A stretch of DNA of 19,811 nucleotides from Mucilaginibacter sp. (lineage in GTDB: Bacteria > Bacteroidota > Bacteroidia > Sphingobacteriales > Sphingobacteriaceae), in assembly GCA_019235595.1 (NCBI GenBank), contig JAFAKI010000028.1:1-19811 (forward strand). The letters are read 5' to 3'. Both the position numbers and the translations under genes were made by a program. Position 1 is the stretch's first letter. Every line of letters starts with the position of its first letter. Under the pieces are notes generated by a model that was given only the letters and a program-made list of their open reading frames with translations, ran no database searches and was not told the DNA's origin. Of this stretch, positions 1-6,877 are shown in pieces.

Positions 1-191
1 GAGAACCCAAGAAATATGGTATCGATCGTCGGTTTTCTATTAATATTGGCTTGAATAATGGACTGCAGGCCTTGTTCTGACTTTACCACATTGTCGAGGG
101 CGTCCTGCGAAATCGTTCCGTCTGGTTTCTTTTTTTGCTGATAGCAGCTAACCAGTGAAATCAGCATTACAAAAAAAATAATTCTTTTCAT
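1..191 (-). CDS. Putative lipoprotein, N-terminal part (runs off the left edge)
   Basis: An open frame starts with ATG at 191-189 on the minus strand and stays open to the window edge, giving 63 visible residues. It begins with a basic MKRI, then a hydrophobic stretch ending in LISLVSC, which fits a type II signal peptide with the lipidated cysteine at residue 16. Behind it is a polar, lysine-rich segment (QQKKKPDG). The likely location is the inner leaflet of the outer membrane or the periplasm. It diverges from the tape-measure gene, with about 175 bases between the two starts. No family is recognisable from the visible part. It may be a host gene flanking the prophage or cargo. Confidence 0.6.
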   Translation of the reverse strand, partial: MKRIIFFVMLISLVSCYQQKKKPDGTISQDALDNVVKSEQGLQSIIQANINRKPTIDTIFLGF

Positions 192-293
192 CAAGGTTTA
201 AGTTATAGATATTTAGAACAGCACCAAATTGCTAAAAAAATTTGCAAAGTAAAATTTATATTAAAAACATTATTCCAATTGGCATATAATTCA

Positions 294-301
294 TATATTT
301 G
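294..301 (+). promoter_or_regulatory. Putative Bacteroidota -7 promoter element upstream of the tape-measure gene
   Basis: TATATTTG matches the Bacteroidota sigma-ABfr -7 consensus TAnnTTTG exactly. No good -33 TTG/TTTG lies at the usual distance; the nearest TTG (279-281) is only 12 bases upstream, so the call rests on the -7 box. Transcription would start near 308, leaving a leader of about 60 bases before the ATG at 367. Confidence 0.35.
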
Positions 302-366
302 TATACTCCATCAACATCAGAAAACACTTCTGACATCCAATCAATTTTTTCACTTATTACAAACTT

Positions 367-1698
367 ATGGCAGACGAAATTAACAAGCAGATTACTGTTA
401 ATGTCCAGGTAAACACCGATGGGCAGCAACAGGTAGACCAGTACAAAGCCTCATTTGATGAGCTCCGCACAACTATCAGCAACCTGGGTAAACCATTGTC
501 TGAGCTTTCGGGTAGTATTAATACGCTCGATAAGGATATTTCCCGTTTCAACGGCACCTTATCCAAACTGAATAGTCAAAGTAAAGACACGGCCACTACC
601 GGCAATAAACTTAAATCAACGTTTAGCGACCTCACCTCAACATTTTCAACCTGGAAAGGGTTATTGAAAGACTCTCTTACAGGCCTGGCTGCATGGACAA
701 ATGAAATGTCTGCCGGATTAACAATTTTAATTGAGTATGGCCCGGCTATAATCGACTGGGTATCCTCTCTGATTAAAGGAAAAGAAGCGGTCGACCAGAC
801 AAAAATGAGCGTTCAGGTTCTGAATAGCGCCCTGGAGGATTCAGATTATTCACACGCGATTGAGCAGTTTAATGAACTTAAGATAAATGTTGGTCTGGCT
901 AAACAAGGTTTCCTTGACAAAAAACAGGTTCTGCAGGAGTATAATGATACGCTTGGTAAAACTATGGGCAAGGCAGCAAACCTTGACGAAGTTGAAACCA
1001 GGATGGTAAAAAACGGAGACGCCTATGTGAAGATGACATTATATAAGGCTGCCGCACAATTAGCATTGCAGGATGCCGCAAAAAAAGCATACGAAGCAGA
1101 GCAAGCCCGGATAAAATCCGAGAATGAATCACTTACCTTCTGGGACAAAATGATAGATGTTTCAAACCAAAGTGGCGGTATCTCTGCCCCCGGAGCTGTA
1201 CCAAATGCCGGTTTTGTAAAAAACCACGAACAAGCGGCAACGTTAAAGCAAGATAAGGTGATACAGAGGAGAAAAGAAGCTGTCGATGACATAACCAAGC
1301 AAAAGGATGCCTTTATCAGCATTGCACAGAAATTTCAAAATGACGCTGCACAAATTGCAAAAAAGTCCGGTTTTGATTTCTTCTCCGGTCAGATCTCAAA
1401 CCCCAAACTAAAAGCTGCAAATAATGAAGTATTCAATGGTTTATCAGAAGCAGAAAAAATGCGTGTCGATTCGCTTATCAGGCAATTACAGGCTACTAAC
1501 CAGTTTTATTCGGCTGCCGTATTAGCAGAGGATGAACATTTTAAGCAGGAAAAAGACAGGGTCAAAAAGCTGTTGAGCGATAAACAGATCAGTCGTAAAG
1601 AGTACAATAAGGTTATAGAGCAATTAGAAGCTGAACACAAAGCCAACATGGCCAATATTGTTCAGAAATATCGAGATGAGGATAAGGCGAAAAAATGA
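367..1698 (+). CDS. Phage tail tape-measure protein, N-terminal fragment (frameshifted)
   Basis: This 443-residue product is rich in Gln, Lys, Ala and Ser. It has long amphipathic helical stretches (about residues 10-90 and 340-443) and a hydrophobic segment around residues 105-135. This composition and the downstream fragment fit tail-length tape measures of Bacteroidota siphophages, which set tail length inside the tube and help DNA entry. The frame ends in coiled coil at AAA AAA TGA (1690-1698). The following frame, one base on, continues the same helix without a break and carries the usual C-terminal part. Skipping one base would give a single protein of 754 residues. The ATG at 367 follows an A/T-rich leader. 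It is either a broken gene, a sequencing error in A6, or a site of slippage. Confidence 0.7.
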   Translation: MADEINKQITVNVQVNTDGQQQVDQYKASFDELRTTISNLGKPLSELSGSINTLDKDISRFNGTLSKLNSQSKDTATTGNKLKSTFSDLTSTFSTWKGLLKDSLTGLAAWTNEMSAGLTILIEYGPAIIDWVSSLIKGKEAVDQTKMSVQVLNSALEDSDYSHAIEQFNELKINVGLAKQGFLDKKQVLQEYNDTLGKTMGKAANLDEVETRMVKNGDAYVKMTLYKAAAQLALQDAAKKAYEAEQARIKSENESLTFWDKMIDVSNQSGGISAPGAVPNAGFVKNHEQAATLKQDKVIQRRKEAVDDITKQKDAFISIAQKFQNDAAQIAKKSGFDFFSGQISNPKLKAANNEVFNGLSEAEKMRVDSLIRQLQATNQFYSAAVLAEDEHFKQEKDRVKKLLSDKQISRKEYNKVIEQLEAEHKANMANIVQKYRDEDKAKK

Positions 1699-2632
1699 GG
1701 AAGCGCAGAGAGAGTTTGTTGAGCTTGAGGCAAAAAGCTATGGCCCTGATAAAATAGAGGCTCAGTTAACGTTGACCAATCTTGTCAATGTGAAGCGGAT
1801 CGATCTGGAAAAGCAGTACCAGGATAAGGTTACCAAAGAAGCAAAAATATCCGCCGAAGAACGTGCCAATTTTGAACTGCAAACCACGCAGAAAATTTCG
1901 GACGCGGCTTTTTCTATCCTTAGTAAAAACATTCAGGCACAAAGTGATGCAAAGATCAAAGGGCTCGAAACTGATAAAACGCTGGAATTAAACAATAAGA
2001 GCCTTACCTCGTCCCAGAAACAGGCCATTGAGCAGAAATACAAAAAGAAAGAAGATGCCATAAAAGTAAAGGCTTTTAAAGATGAGCAAAAGGCGTCAAT
2101 AGCTCAGGCAGTCATTAACGGAGCAATAGCCATCACCAAGGCTGAGGCTCAAACAGGCGTATTAGGTGCGCTGGTAATTCCGGGCATCATTGCCGAAACC
2201 GCTATCCAGGTGGCTTCCATAGCGGCACAAAAACCACCCGCTTATGCCAAAGGCGGTTATTTCCTCTCGGACGGTCGCGGTGCATTGCTATCCGGTTTTA
2301 GTCGTACTGACGATACTAACGCCTTCCTCCGTTCAGGCGAAGCAGTAGTCGTATCAGAAGCCATGCGCGATCCCTGGGCGCGCAATTTGGTGAGCGCTAT
2401 CAATGTGGCTTACGGCGGCCGCGATTTTTCAGTGCCCAACCTAACGCGCGGTTATGCTGTAGGCGGTATCTTCACCGATGGCGGCAATGCCAACCGTTAC
2501 TACAACCAGCCAATGAATGATCAGAAAAACTTAGCCAACACTGTAGCATACCAGATGATCAACAACTTCCCCCCGGTGTATGTAGATGTAAGACATCAAC
2601 AATCAGCAAAATATTCTGGCGCAGACCATTAA
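1658..2632 (+). CDS. Phage tail tape-measure protein, C-terminal fragment (second frame)
   Basis: This frame continues the tape-measure protein. The nominal start is a TTG at 1658, with an ATG at 1676, but neither looks like a genuine initiation site because both lie inside the coding region of the upstream frame. From about residue 13 the sequence is coiled coil (NEEAQREFVELEAK). It then has an Ala/Ile-rich hydrophobic stretch (about residues 150-190), typical of tape-measure C-termini. The end is glycine-rich, with YAKGGYF, an RSGEAVV motif and GYAVGGIF, the kind of tail seen in Bacteroidota tape measures. It overlaps the upstream frame by 41 bases. Taken alone it would lack the N-terminal half and probably not function. 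Confidence 0.68.
   Translation: MFRNIEMRIRRKNEEAQREFVELEAKSYGPDKIEAQLTLTNLVNVKRIDLEKQYQDKVTKEAKISAEERANFELQTTQKISDAAFSILSKNIQAQSDAKIKGLETDKTLELNNKSLTSSQKQAIEQKYKKKEDAIKVKAFKDEQKASIAQAVINGAIAITKAEAQTGVLGALVIPGIIAETAIQVASIAAQKPPAYAKGGYFLSDGRGALLSGFSRTDDTNAFLRSGEAVVVSEAMRDPWARNLVSAINVAYGGRDFSVPNLTRGYAVGGIFTDGGNANRYYNQPMNDQKNLANTVAYQMINNFPPVYVDVRHQQSAKYSGADH
1686..1698 (+). other. Frameshift site in the tape-measure gene (A6 followed by TGA)
   Basis: The upstream frame reads GCG AAA AAA TGA. Removing one A from the run at 1690-1695 gives GCG AAA AAT GAG GAA, joining the two fragments inside a continuous coiled coil. A shift of +1 (or -2) is needed; a -1 shift leads to a TAG after about 20 codons. 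An A6 run is short for efficient polymerase slippage, so mutation or a homopolymer error is the simplest reading. Confidence 0.75.
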
Positions 2633-2660
2633 CCGAGTTAATCTATAAAAGCGCCTATCG

Positions 2661-2690
2661 GTGTAATCAAAAACAATCAGTGTAATCCCC
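2661..2690 (+). repeat. Two copies of the word GTGTAATC in the intergenic gap
   Basis: GTGTAATC occurs twice about 20 bases apart, immediately before the small gene at 2696. It resembles the other short iterated words placed between genes in this window, but has no complementary arm. Confidence 0.4.
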
Positions 2691-2695
2691 AAAAA

Positions 2696-2929
2696 ATGAA
2701 CATCAAACTCGCCAACACATTATTCAACGACGGCATATTTTCTGAATTATATAAAGCCGGTTTCATCACCGCTAAAGTGTTTACCTACCGCGAAATTTAC
2801 TTATGGGTACAGGCACAAGTTCAGACACGCAGCATCAGCAAAAACCAAGCTGTACTGGAAGCCGGCGGCAAATTCAACCGGGACGAGCGTACTATCTGGC
2901 GGGCGCTCAATAGTTTTGAGGAGAATTAA
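2696..2929 (+). CDS. Small putative helix-turn-helix protein (77 aa)
   Basis: The protein starts with ATG at 2696 after a run of C and A residues. Residues 47-72 (SISKNQAVLEAG, then RDERTIWRAL) have the spacing and residues of a helix-turn-helix: a polar turn after an Ala-rich helix, and a recognition-like helix ending TIWRAL. Similar small helix-turn-helix ends occur in Mor/C-type phage activators, but I cannot assign the family. Residues 1-45 may form an oligomerising part. It lies 63 bases downstream of the tape-measure gene and probably shares its transcript, which is unusual for a regulator. Any role in controlling late phage genes is inference only. Confidence 0.5.
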   Translation: MNIKLANTLFNDGIFSELYKAGFITAKVFTYREIYLWVQAQVQTRSISKNQAVLEAGGKFNRDERTIWRALNSFEEN

Positions 2930-2942
2930 TTTGATCGATGAG

Positions 2943-3662
2943 TTAGTTGTCCGAGATTTCCAATCCTTTACCAGACAATATTTCTTCCCGCGTTCTCTTC
3001 ATCGTAGCATTTATAATTCCTTTATTCATATCATTTGTTTCTTTATCATAAAGTTTCTTTAGGAAGCTTTGCGCACTGCTATTTTGGTTGAGCAATATTA
3101 ATACCTCTGCTTTATCCAGCTCTAAAAATCTGCGCTGCCGGTTATTGGCACTCATCGTATCTAACGTTTTATCAAATAGGGTCAATATTTCATTATAATA
3201 CTTTTTAGCCACTGTTGTATCCCCGATGTCATCATATTGTTCAGCCACTGCGAGCTTAATTAAAGGTTGATTCGGAAATAAGGTGAGCAGCTTTTCCCCT
3301 GTTACAACTGCCTCAGCGTGTTTCTTCCATTGACCTTGATAAGAGAATTTACTCCAATATGCTATTTTGTAATTACTATCGATTTTCAGCGCCTGATCTA
3401 ACAACGACATTAATCTTTTATAGGTTGCAGCGCTGTCTGTTGTGAAATATTTATCTTTAGTGGTATCCAGTGCTACTTCGATCAGCTTGCCATTTTTAAA
3501 CTTATGAAGTTTTTGCGCAGGAAAAGGAAAATCCCTCCAAACTCTGTAAGCTGAATCGTTCAATTTCCTTGCCTCCGGATTTACATGACCCTGCGCGTGT
3601 GAATGCTTATAGGATAAAAGGATGAGTGAAAGAATCTGAATTGCCAGGATAAATCGCTTCAT
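2943..3662 (-). CDS. Secreted TPR-like protein of unknown function
   Basis: This 239-residue protein begins with a clear Sec signal peptide (MKRFILAIQ, then ILSLILLS, cleavage likely after SHA at about residue 23), so it should be periplasmic or surface-exposed. Residues about 85-220 are helical, with the regular spacing of tetratricopeptide-type repeats: a segment around ALKIDSNYKIAYW, then LLTLFPNQPLIKLAVAEQYDDIGD followed by AKKYYNEIL. The short segment KNGKLIEVALDTTKDKYF lies before the repeats. TPR proteins usually mediate protein contacts; no partner is evident. It is on the opposite strand from the phage genes and diverges from the toxin-antitoxin pair, so it looks like a host or cargo gene. 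The stop is just 14 bases from that of the helix-turn-helix gene, tail to tail. Confidence 0.6.
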   Translation of the reverse strand: MKRFILAIQILSLILLSYKHSHAQGHVNPEARKLNDSAYRVWRDFPFPAQKLHKFKNGKLIEVALDTTKDKYFTTDSAATYKRLMSLLDQALKIDSNYKIAYWSKFSYQGQWKKHAEAVVTGEKLLTLFPNQPLIKLAVAEQYDDIGDTTVAKKYYNEILTLFDKTLDTMSANNRQRRFLELDKAEVLILLNQNSSAQSFLKKLYDKETNDMNKGIINATMKRTREEILSGKGLEISDN

Positions 3663-3730
3663 TGGCTTAGGCTCATTTTTTCTAAAAATAGTAAAAATTA
3701 TCTTTCCTTATAACAATTAACTGTCTGCGC

Positions 3731-3758
3731 TTTGCTATATTATTTTTAGTTATCTTTG
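3731..3758 (+). promoter_or_regulatory. Putative promoter of the VapB/VapC-type operon
   Basis: TTTG at 3731-3734 and TATCTTTG at 3751-3758 fit the Bacteroidota -33/-7 pattern (TTTG and TAnnTTTG), with a 16-base spacer, slightly short. The -7 box covers the TTG at 3756, so translation must start later, at the ATG at 3777. That leaves a very short leader, of about a dozen bases. Confidence 0.5.
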
Positions 3759-3776
3759 TATATCAGGTTAACTGCT

Positions 3777-3980
3777 ATGACTAACGTTCAATTATTTTCT
3801 CAAATCTCTTCACTTCCTGCAGATTTAAAAAAGGAGGTATCAGACTTTGTTGCCTTTTTAAAAAAGAAATCTGAGAAAGGGAAAAAAATAAAAGAGCGCC
3901 AATTCGGATATTCAAAAGACTTTTTCAAAATGTCCGATGATTTTGACGAACCCCTTGAAGACTTCGAGGAATACCGCTAA
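3777..3980 (+). CDS. DUF2281/VapB-type antitoxin
   Basis: The product has 67 residues from ATG 3777; the in-frame TTG at 3756 lies inside the -7 promoter box. It contains the DUF2281 pattern: an N-terminal helix (LPADLKKEVSDFVAFLKKK) followed by a basic linker and the acidic C-terminal tail MSDDFDEPLEDFEEY, which in this family inserts into the PIN toxin and blocks it. The stop codon overlaps the toxin start as TAATG (3978-3982), giving translational coupling. Such antitoxins usually repress their own promoter with the toxin as co-repressor. The pair is visibly richer in A and T than the phage head genes, fitting separate acquisition. Confidence 0.85.
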   Translation: MTNVQLFSQISSLPADLKKEVSDFVAFLKKKSEKGKKIKERQFGYSKDFFKMSDDFDEPLEDFEEYR

Positions 3981-4363
3981 TGAAGGTTTTATTAGATACC
4001 CATACTTTTATTTGGTTTATTAATGGCGATCAGTCTTTGTCTGATAAAGTGATTGCTAAAATTAAAAATGTCGAAAATCAATGTTTCTTTAGCATAGCCA
4101 GTATATGGGAAATTGCCATAAAAGTGAAATTGAATAAACTTCACATCAAGGCAGATTTTAATAAAATTATCGATTTTTGCATTGACAATCAAATAGATAT
4201 ACTTCCTATCACTTTTGAACATATTCTGGAACTCAACAAACTAGATTTCCATCATCGGGATCCTTTTGACAGATTAATTATAGCTCAGGGAATAGTTGAA
4301 AAATTAACTGTGCTTACAAAAGACGAAAACTTTTATTTTTACAATGTAAAATGTCTTTGGTAA
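3980..4363 (+). CDS. PIN-domain ribonuclease toxin, VapC-type
   Basis: This 127-residue protein is a complete PIN domain of usual length. The acidic metal-binding residues can be seen in order: Asp6 in VLLDTHTF, Glu44 in SIWEIAIK, Asp94 and Asp97 in HRDPFDRLIIAQ, and Asp115 in TKDENF. VapC toxins are Mg2+-dependent endoribonucleases that cut tRNA or rRNA; the target here cannot be told from sequence. The ATG overlaps the antitoxin stop (TAATG). The pair could stabilise the surrounding region, or act as an abortive-infection or competition module carried with the prophage. No truncation or missing catalytic residue is evident. Confidence 0.88.
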   Translation: MKVLLDTHTFIWFINGDQSLSDKVIAKIKNVENQCFFSIASIWEIAIKVKLNKLHIKADFNKIIDFCIDNQIDILPITFEHILELNKLDFHHRDPFDRLIIAQGIVEKLTVLTKDENFYFYNVKCLW

Positions 4364-4414
4364 GCACCAATAATTTCATTTTCCTTGTAACAATCCATCC
4401 TCCATCCCATCTAA

Positions 4415-4437
4415 CATGATAAATCATATTTATCATG
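4415..4437. promoter_or_regulatory. Perfect 10-bp inverted repeat covering the lepB start codon
   Basis: CATGATAAAT (4415-4424) and ATTTATCATG (4428-4437) are exact complements separated by CAT. The right arm ends in the ATG of the signal peptidase gene (4435-4437). In RNA this would form a hairpin that hides the start codon; in DNA it could be an operator. The arms are A/T-rich, so chance cannot be excluded. Confidence 0.5.
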
Positions 4438-5529
4438 AATTGGAAATGGCCGTTCCGGAAAAAAACTGATGCGCAAAAACCTAAAAAAAGCAAACTGCGC
4501 GAATGGATGGATGCCCTGCTGTTCGCCTTTGTTGCTGCCACCATTATCCGTGGATTATTGTTTTCAGCTTATGCCATTCCTTCCGGCTCTATGGAAGGAA
4601 CGCAACTGGTTGGCGATTACCTTTTTGTGAGCAAAATAAGCTACGGTCCGCGCATAGCCAATACGCCACTTTCCATACCTTTTACCGAACCAACTGTTTT
4701 TGGCGTAAAAACCTATCTCGACTGGATCAAACTACCTTATTGGCGCCTACCAGGATTCACCGAAGTGAGGAAGGGTGACATCGTCGTTTTCAACAAACCA
4801 GAAGAAGCAGACCCGCAATATAACCGCCCTGTAGATGAACGCACCGCCCTTATCAAACGCTGCCAGGCAACACCGGGCGATGTTTTGACCATCGTCGACG
4901 GTCAAGTTTACATTAACGGCAAAACCGCTCCGAACGCTCCCGAGTCGCAGACTGATTATCACCTGGTTACTGACGGCTCCAATATCAACCCGCAATTTTA
5001 TACCGACCTCGGCGTAAAACCATCCGAGACTGACGGCTCCGCAGTAACTGTTCCTTATAAAAACCTTTCTGCCTTAAAAAGTCAATCTTATATAAAAAGT
5101 GTTACCCCTGTTGCGCTGCCCGCCGGACAATGGGATTCGACAGTTTTCCCACATAACCCACACTTCAAATGGAACCAGGATAATTTCGGTCCGCTGACGC
5201 TGCCAAAGCGGGGGTATACCATCCCGCTGAATGATTCGACCATGGCCTTATACCGCCGTGCCATTGAGTTGTACGAACACAACAAGGTAGAAACTCAGGG
5301 CAAGGATATCCTCCTCAACGGACAAAAAGCAACCACCTACACTTTCAAAATGAACTATTACTGGATGATGGGCGACAACCGCCACAACTCATTAGACTGC
5401 CGCTTCTGGGGTTATGTTCCGGAGGACCATATCGTCGGGAAGGCTGTGCTTACCTTTTTCAGCACTGATTCAACTCAGAGTTTCTTTAGTAAGGTTAGGT
5501 GGAATAGGATATTTAAGTCCATAAATTAA
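4435..5529 (+). CDS. lepB: Signal peptidase I
   Basis: The product (364 residues) is a membrane-anchored leader peptidase that removes Sec and Tat signal peptides. A basic N-terminus is followed by one membrane segment (about residues 27-47). Box B has IPSGSMEG with the nucleophile Ser52, and the general base is Lys141 in ALIKRCQATPGD. Box E near residue 310 reads MMGDNRHNSLDCRFWG. The long insert between boxes D and E (about residues 165-295) is typical of Bacteroidota enzymes. Usual phage genomes do not carry lepB, so this is a host gene in or beside the prophage, or an extra copy taken as cargo. ATG 4435 lies inside a perfect inverted repeat. A long iterated-word hairpin follows the stop. 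Confidence 0.93.
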   Translation: MNWKWPFRKKTDAQKPKKSKLREWMDALLFAFVAATIIRGLLFSAYAIPSGSMEGTQLVGDYLFVSKISYGPRIANTPLSIPFTEPTVFGVKTYLDWIKLPYWRLPGFTEVRKGDIVVFNKPEEADPQYNRPVDERTALIKRCQATPGDVLTIVDGQVYINGKTAPNAPESQTDYHLVTDGSNINPQFYTDLGVKPSETDGSAVTVPYKNLSALKSQSYIKSVTPVALPAGQWDSTVFPHNPHFKWNQDNFGPLTLPKRGYTIPLNDSTMALYRRAIELYEHNKVETQGKDILLNGQKATTYTFKMNYYWMMGDNRHNSLDCRFWGYVPEDHIVGKAVLTFFSTDSTQSFFSKVRWNRIFKSIN

Positions 5530-5530
5530 T

Positions 5531-5648
5531 TCAATTAGTGAGTTAGTGAATTAGTGAGTTAGTGATTAATGGTTGAGTTATGATTGACTAATAAGTTATT
5601 TGGATTTTCGATTCACTAATTCACTAATTCAGTCATTCACTAATTCGA
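5531..5648. repeat. Iterated-word inverted repeat after lepB (word AATTAGTGA)
   Basis: The left arm (5531-5570) repeats ATTAGTGA/GTTAGTGA four times in tandem. The right arm (5610-5646) repeats the complement TCACTAATT three times, with one variant. Together they could fold into a long hairpin and may end the lepB transcript or shield its 3' end. The same architecture, with different words, occurs between the phage head genes. Confidence 0.8.
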
Positions 5649-5724
5649 TTCATAACACAATGATAACACCACCTTAAAACCTAATTTTCCGGGGCGTCGT
5701 ATAATAGGTAAACAAACTAAACTG

Positions 5725-5976
5725 ATGACTGCTGTACCCCTCCCCCAAAAAATTTACGAGCATTTCAGTGCTTGTCCGCCCGATACGCTCGAAGATGAAA
5801 TATCTCGTACTTCTATCCGCCTAAGGCTGCAACAGCCGCCCAAAACTGACGAAGAGCGCCAAACCTACCAGCACGAACTGGACCGCCTAAGCGGACTGAA
5901 ATACCTTAGCCAGCTGCGTAAAGGGAAAATGAGCCGGGAGGATTTTGATTTGAAGGTGGAACTGGTGAGTTTGTAA
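5725..5976 (+). CDS. Hypothetical protein (83 aa)
   Basis: I do not recognise this protein. It starts with ATG at 5725 and is charged, soluble and predicted helical: a short N-terminal part (PLPQKIYEHFSACPPDT), a helix with EDEISRTSIRLRL, then a second helical pair (EERQTYQHELDRLSGL and YLSQLRKGKMSREDFDLK). There is no signal peptide or membrane segment. It stands alone between the hairpin following lepB and two minus-strand TonB-C genes, whose end it meets tail to tail 20 bases away. Codon use looks like that of its neighbours. It may be a small host or phage accessory protein. Confidence 0.5.
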   Translation: MTAVPLPQKIYEHFSACPPDTLEDEISRTSIRLRLQQPPKTDEERQTYQHELDRLSGLKYLSQLRKGKMSREDFDLKVELVSL

Positions 5977-5996
5977 AATAGCAAACAAAAAAACCT

Positions 5997-6857
5997 TTAT
6001 TCTGAATGCTCTACTTTTAAAGTAAAAGTAATTGGCACAGTATACTCCGCCCTGACGGGGATTCCGCCTTGCATCCCGGGTTCCCATTTTGGTGATAATT
6101 TAATTACCCTCATAGCTTCCTCATCCAAACCGCTGCCTGCCCCCCTTGCCACGTGAACGTTCGTTATAGAGCCGTCCCGCTCAACATTGAAAGACACATA
6201 TACTCGGCCCTGTATATTGTTTTCTTTCGCAACCGCAGGATACCTCATGTTTTTTGCTAAAAAGCTGTAAAAGTGCTCTATTCCTCCCGGGAAAGCAGGC
6301 TCTTTTAATGCCAGATTATCCGGGTATATCAAACCGTGCTTGTCGAAGGTCTTGCTATTTTGAAAAACGCCGTTCTTATAATTCAGAACTGACTTTCCGG
6401 AATCGGCAGACATCCCATGCCATTCACCGTCCTCCACACCATTGACAATTGGCCCTTCTTCCGCAATTTTTTTGAAATCTTTCGTGTAAATGATCATATT
6501 ACCCGTTCCCTCTGATGCTATTATCTTTCCGGTCGAGTCTCTTGCTTCTTTTATGATCTTACCGCCATCAGGGTTATATTCTCCGTTAACATATAATCGT
6601 CCATTAGGATAATATTCCGAAAAGTCTCCGGTCTGCATTCCGTCCACATAATTTTTTATCGATTTACGTTTACCGTTCTCGTAAAACTCGATACATGAAC
6701 CTGACAGTAGCAACTGATGATCTACAATTGCAACATTGCCAATCATCTTTTTATGCCTGTCTTTATAAAACTCATTAATAATTCCCAGCGTCTTATCCAT
6801 CGAGGTGTCCGGCGGTAAAATCACCCTGTAGAAATCTGCCTTGTCCTTTGAGTCCAC
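5997..6857 (-). CDS. MORN-like and TonB C-terminal domain protein, N-terminus apparently lost
   Basis: Residues about 55-165 contain YENGKRK- and YYPNGRLY-type segments of the MORN/YwqK class. Residues about 186-283 are a TonB C-terminal domain with VERDGS, LDEEAMRV and SPKWEPGMQ. The domain normally contacts outer-membrane TonB-dependent receptors, but this version, typical of Bacteroidota, may have other roles. The only possible start after the last in-frame stop is GTG at 6857, which gives no signal peptide or membrane segment. In-frame codons upstream of that GTG still read like family sequence (CSKDTAVFYIK, VGNQETE) preceded by a lipobox-like TAGC, but are cut off by a TGA inside the upstream gene. 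The gene therefore looks 5'-truncated or fused to its neighbour. It lies 20 bases after the first TonB-C gene. Confidence 0.65.
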   Translation of the reverse strand: MDSKDKADFYRVILPPDTSMDKTLGIINEFYKDRHKKMIGNVAIVDHQLLLSGSCIEFYENGKRKSIKNYVDGMQTGDFSEYYPNGRLYVNGEYNPDGGKIIKEARDSTGKIIASEGTGNMIIYTKDFKKIAEEGPIVNGVEDGEWHGMSADSGKSVLNYKNGVFQNSKTFDKHGLIYPDNLALKEPAFPGGIEHFYSFLAKNMRYPAVAKENNIQGRVYVSFNVERDGSITNVHVARGAGSGLDEEAMRVIKLSPKWEPGMQGGIPVRAEYTVPITFTLKVEHSE

Positions 6858-6877
6858 CTCTGTCTCCTGATTACCTA

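Noticed and set aside
1023..1322. Antisense frame within the tape-measure gene
   Set aside because: Shadow of a real coding frame; no start signal or independent support.
3756..3776. TTG at 3756 as start of the antitoxin
   Set aside because: It lies inside the -7 element TATCTTTG; the ATG at 3777 begins the conserved part.
4503..4778. Plus-strand frame of 91 codons within lepB
   Set aside because: It overlaps catalytic boxes of lepB in another frame; Cys/Trp/His-rich translation has no coding character.
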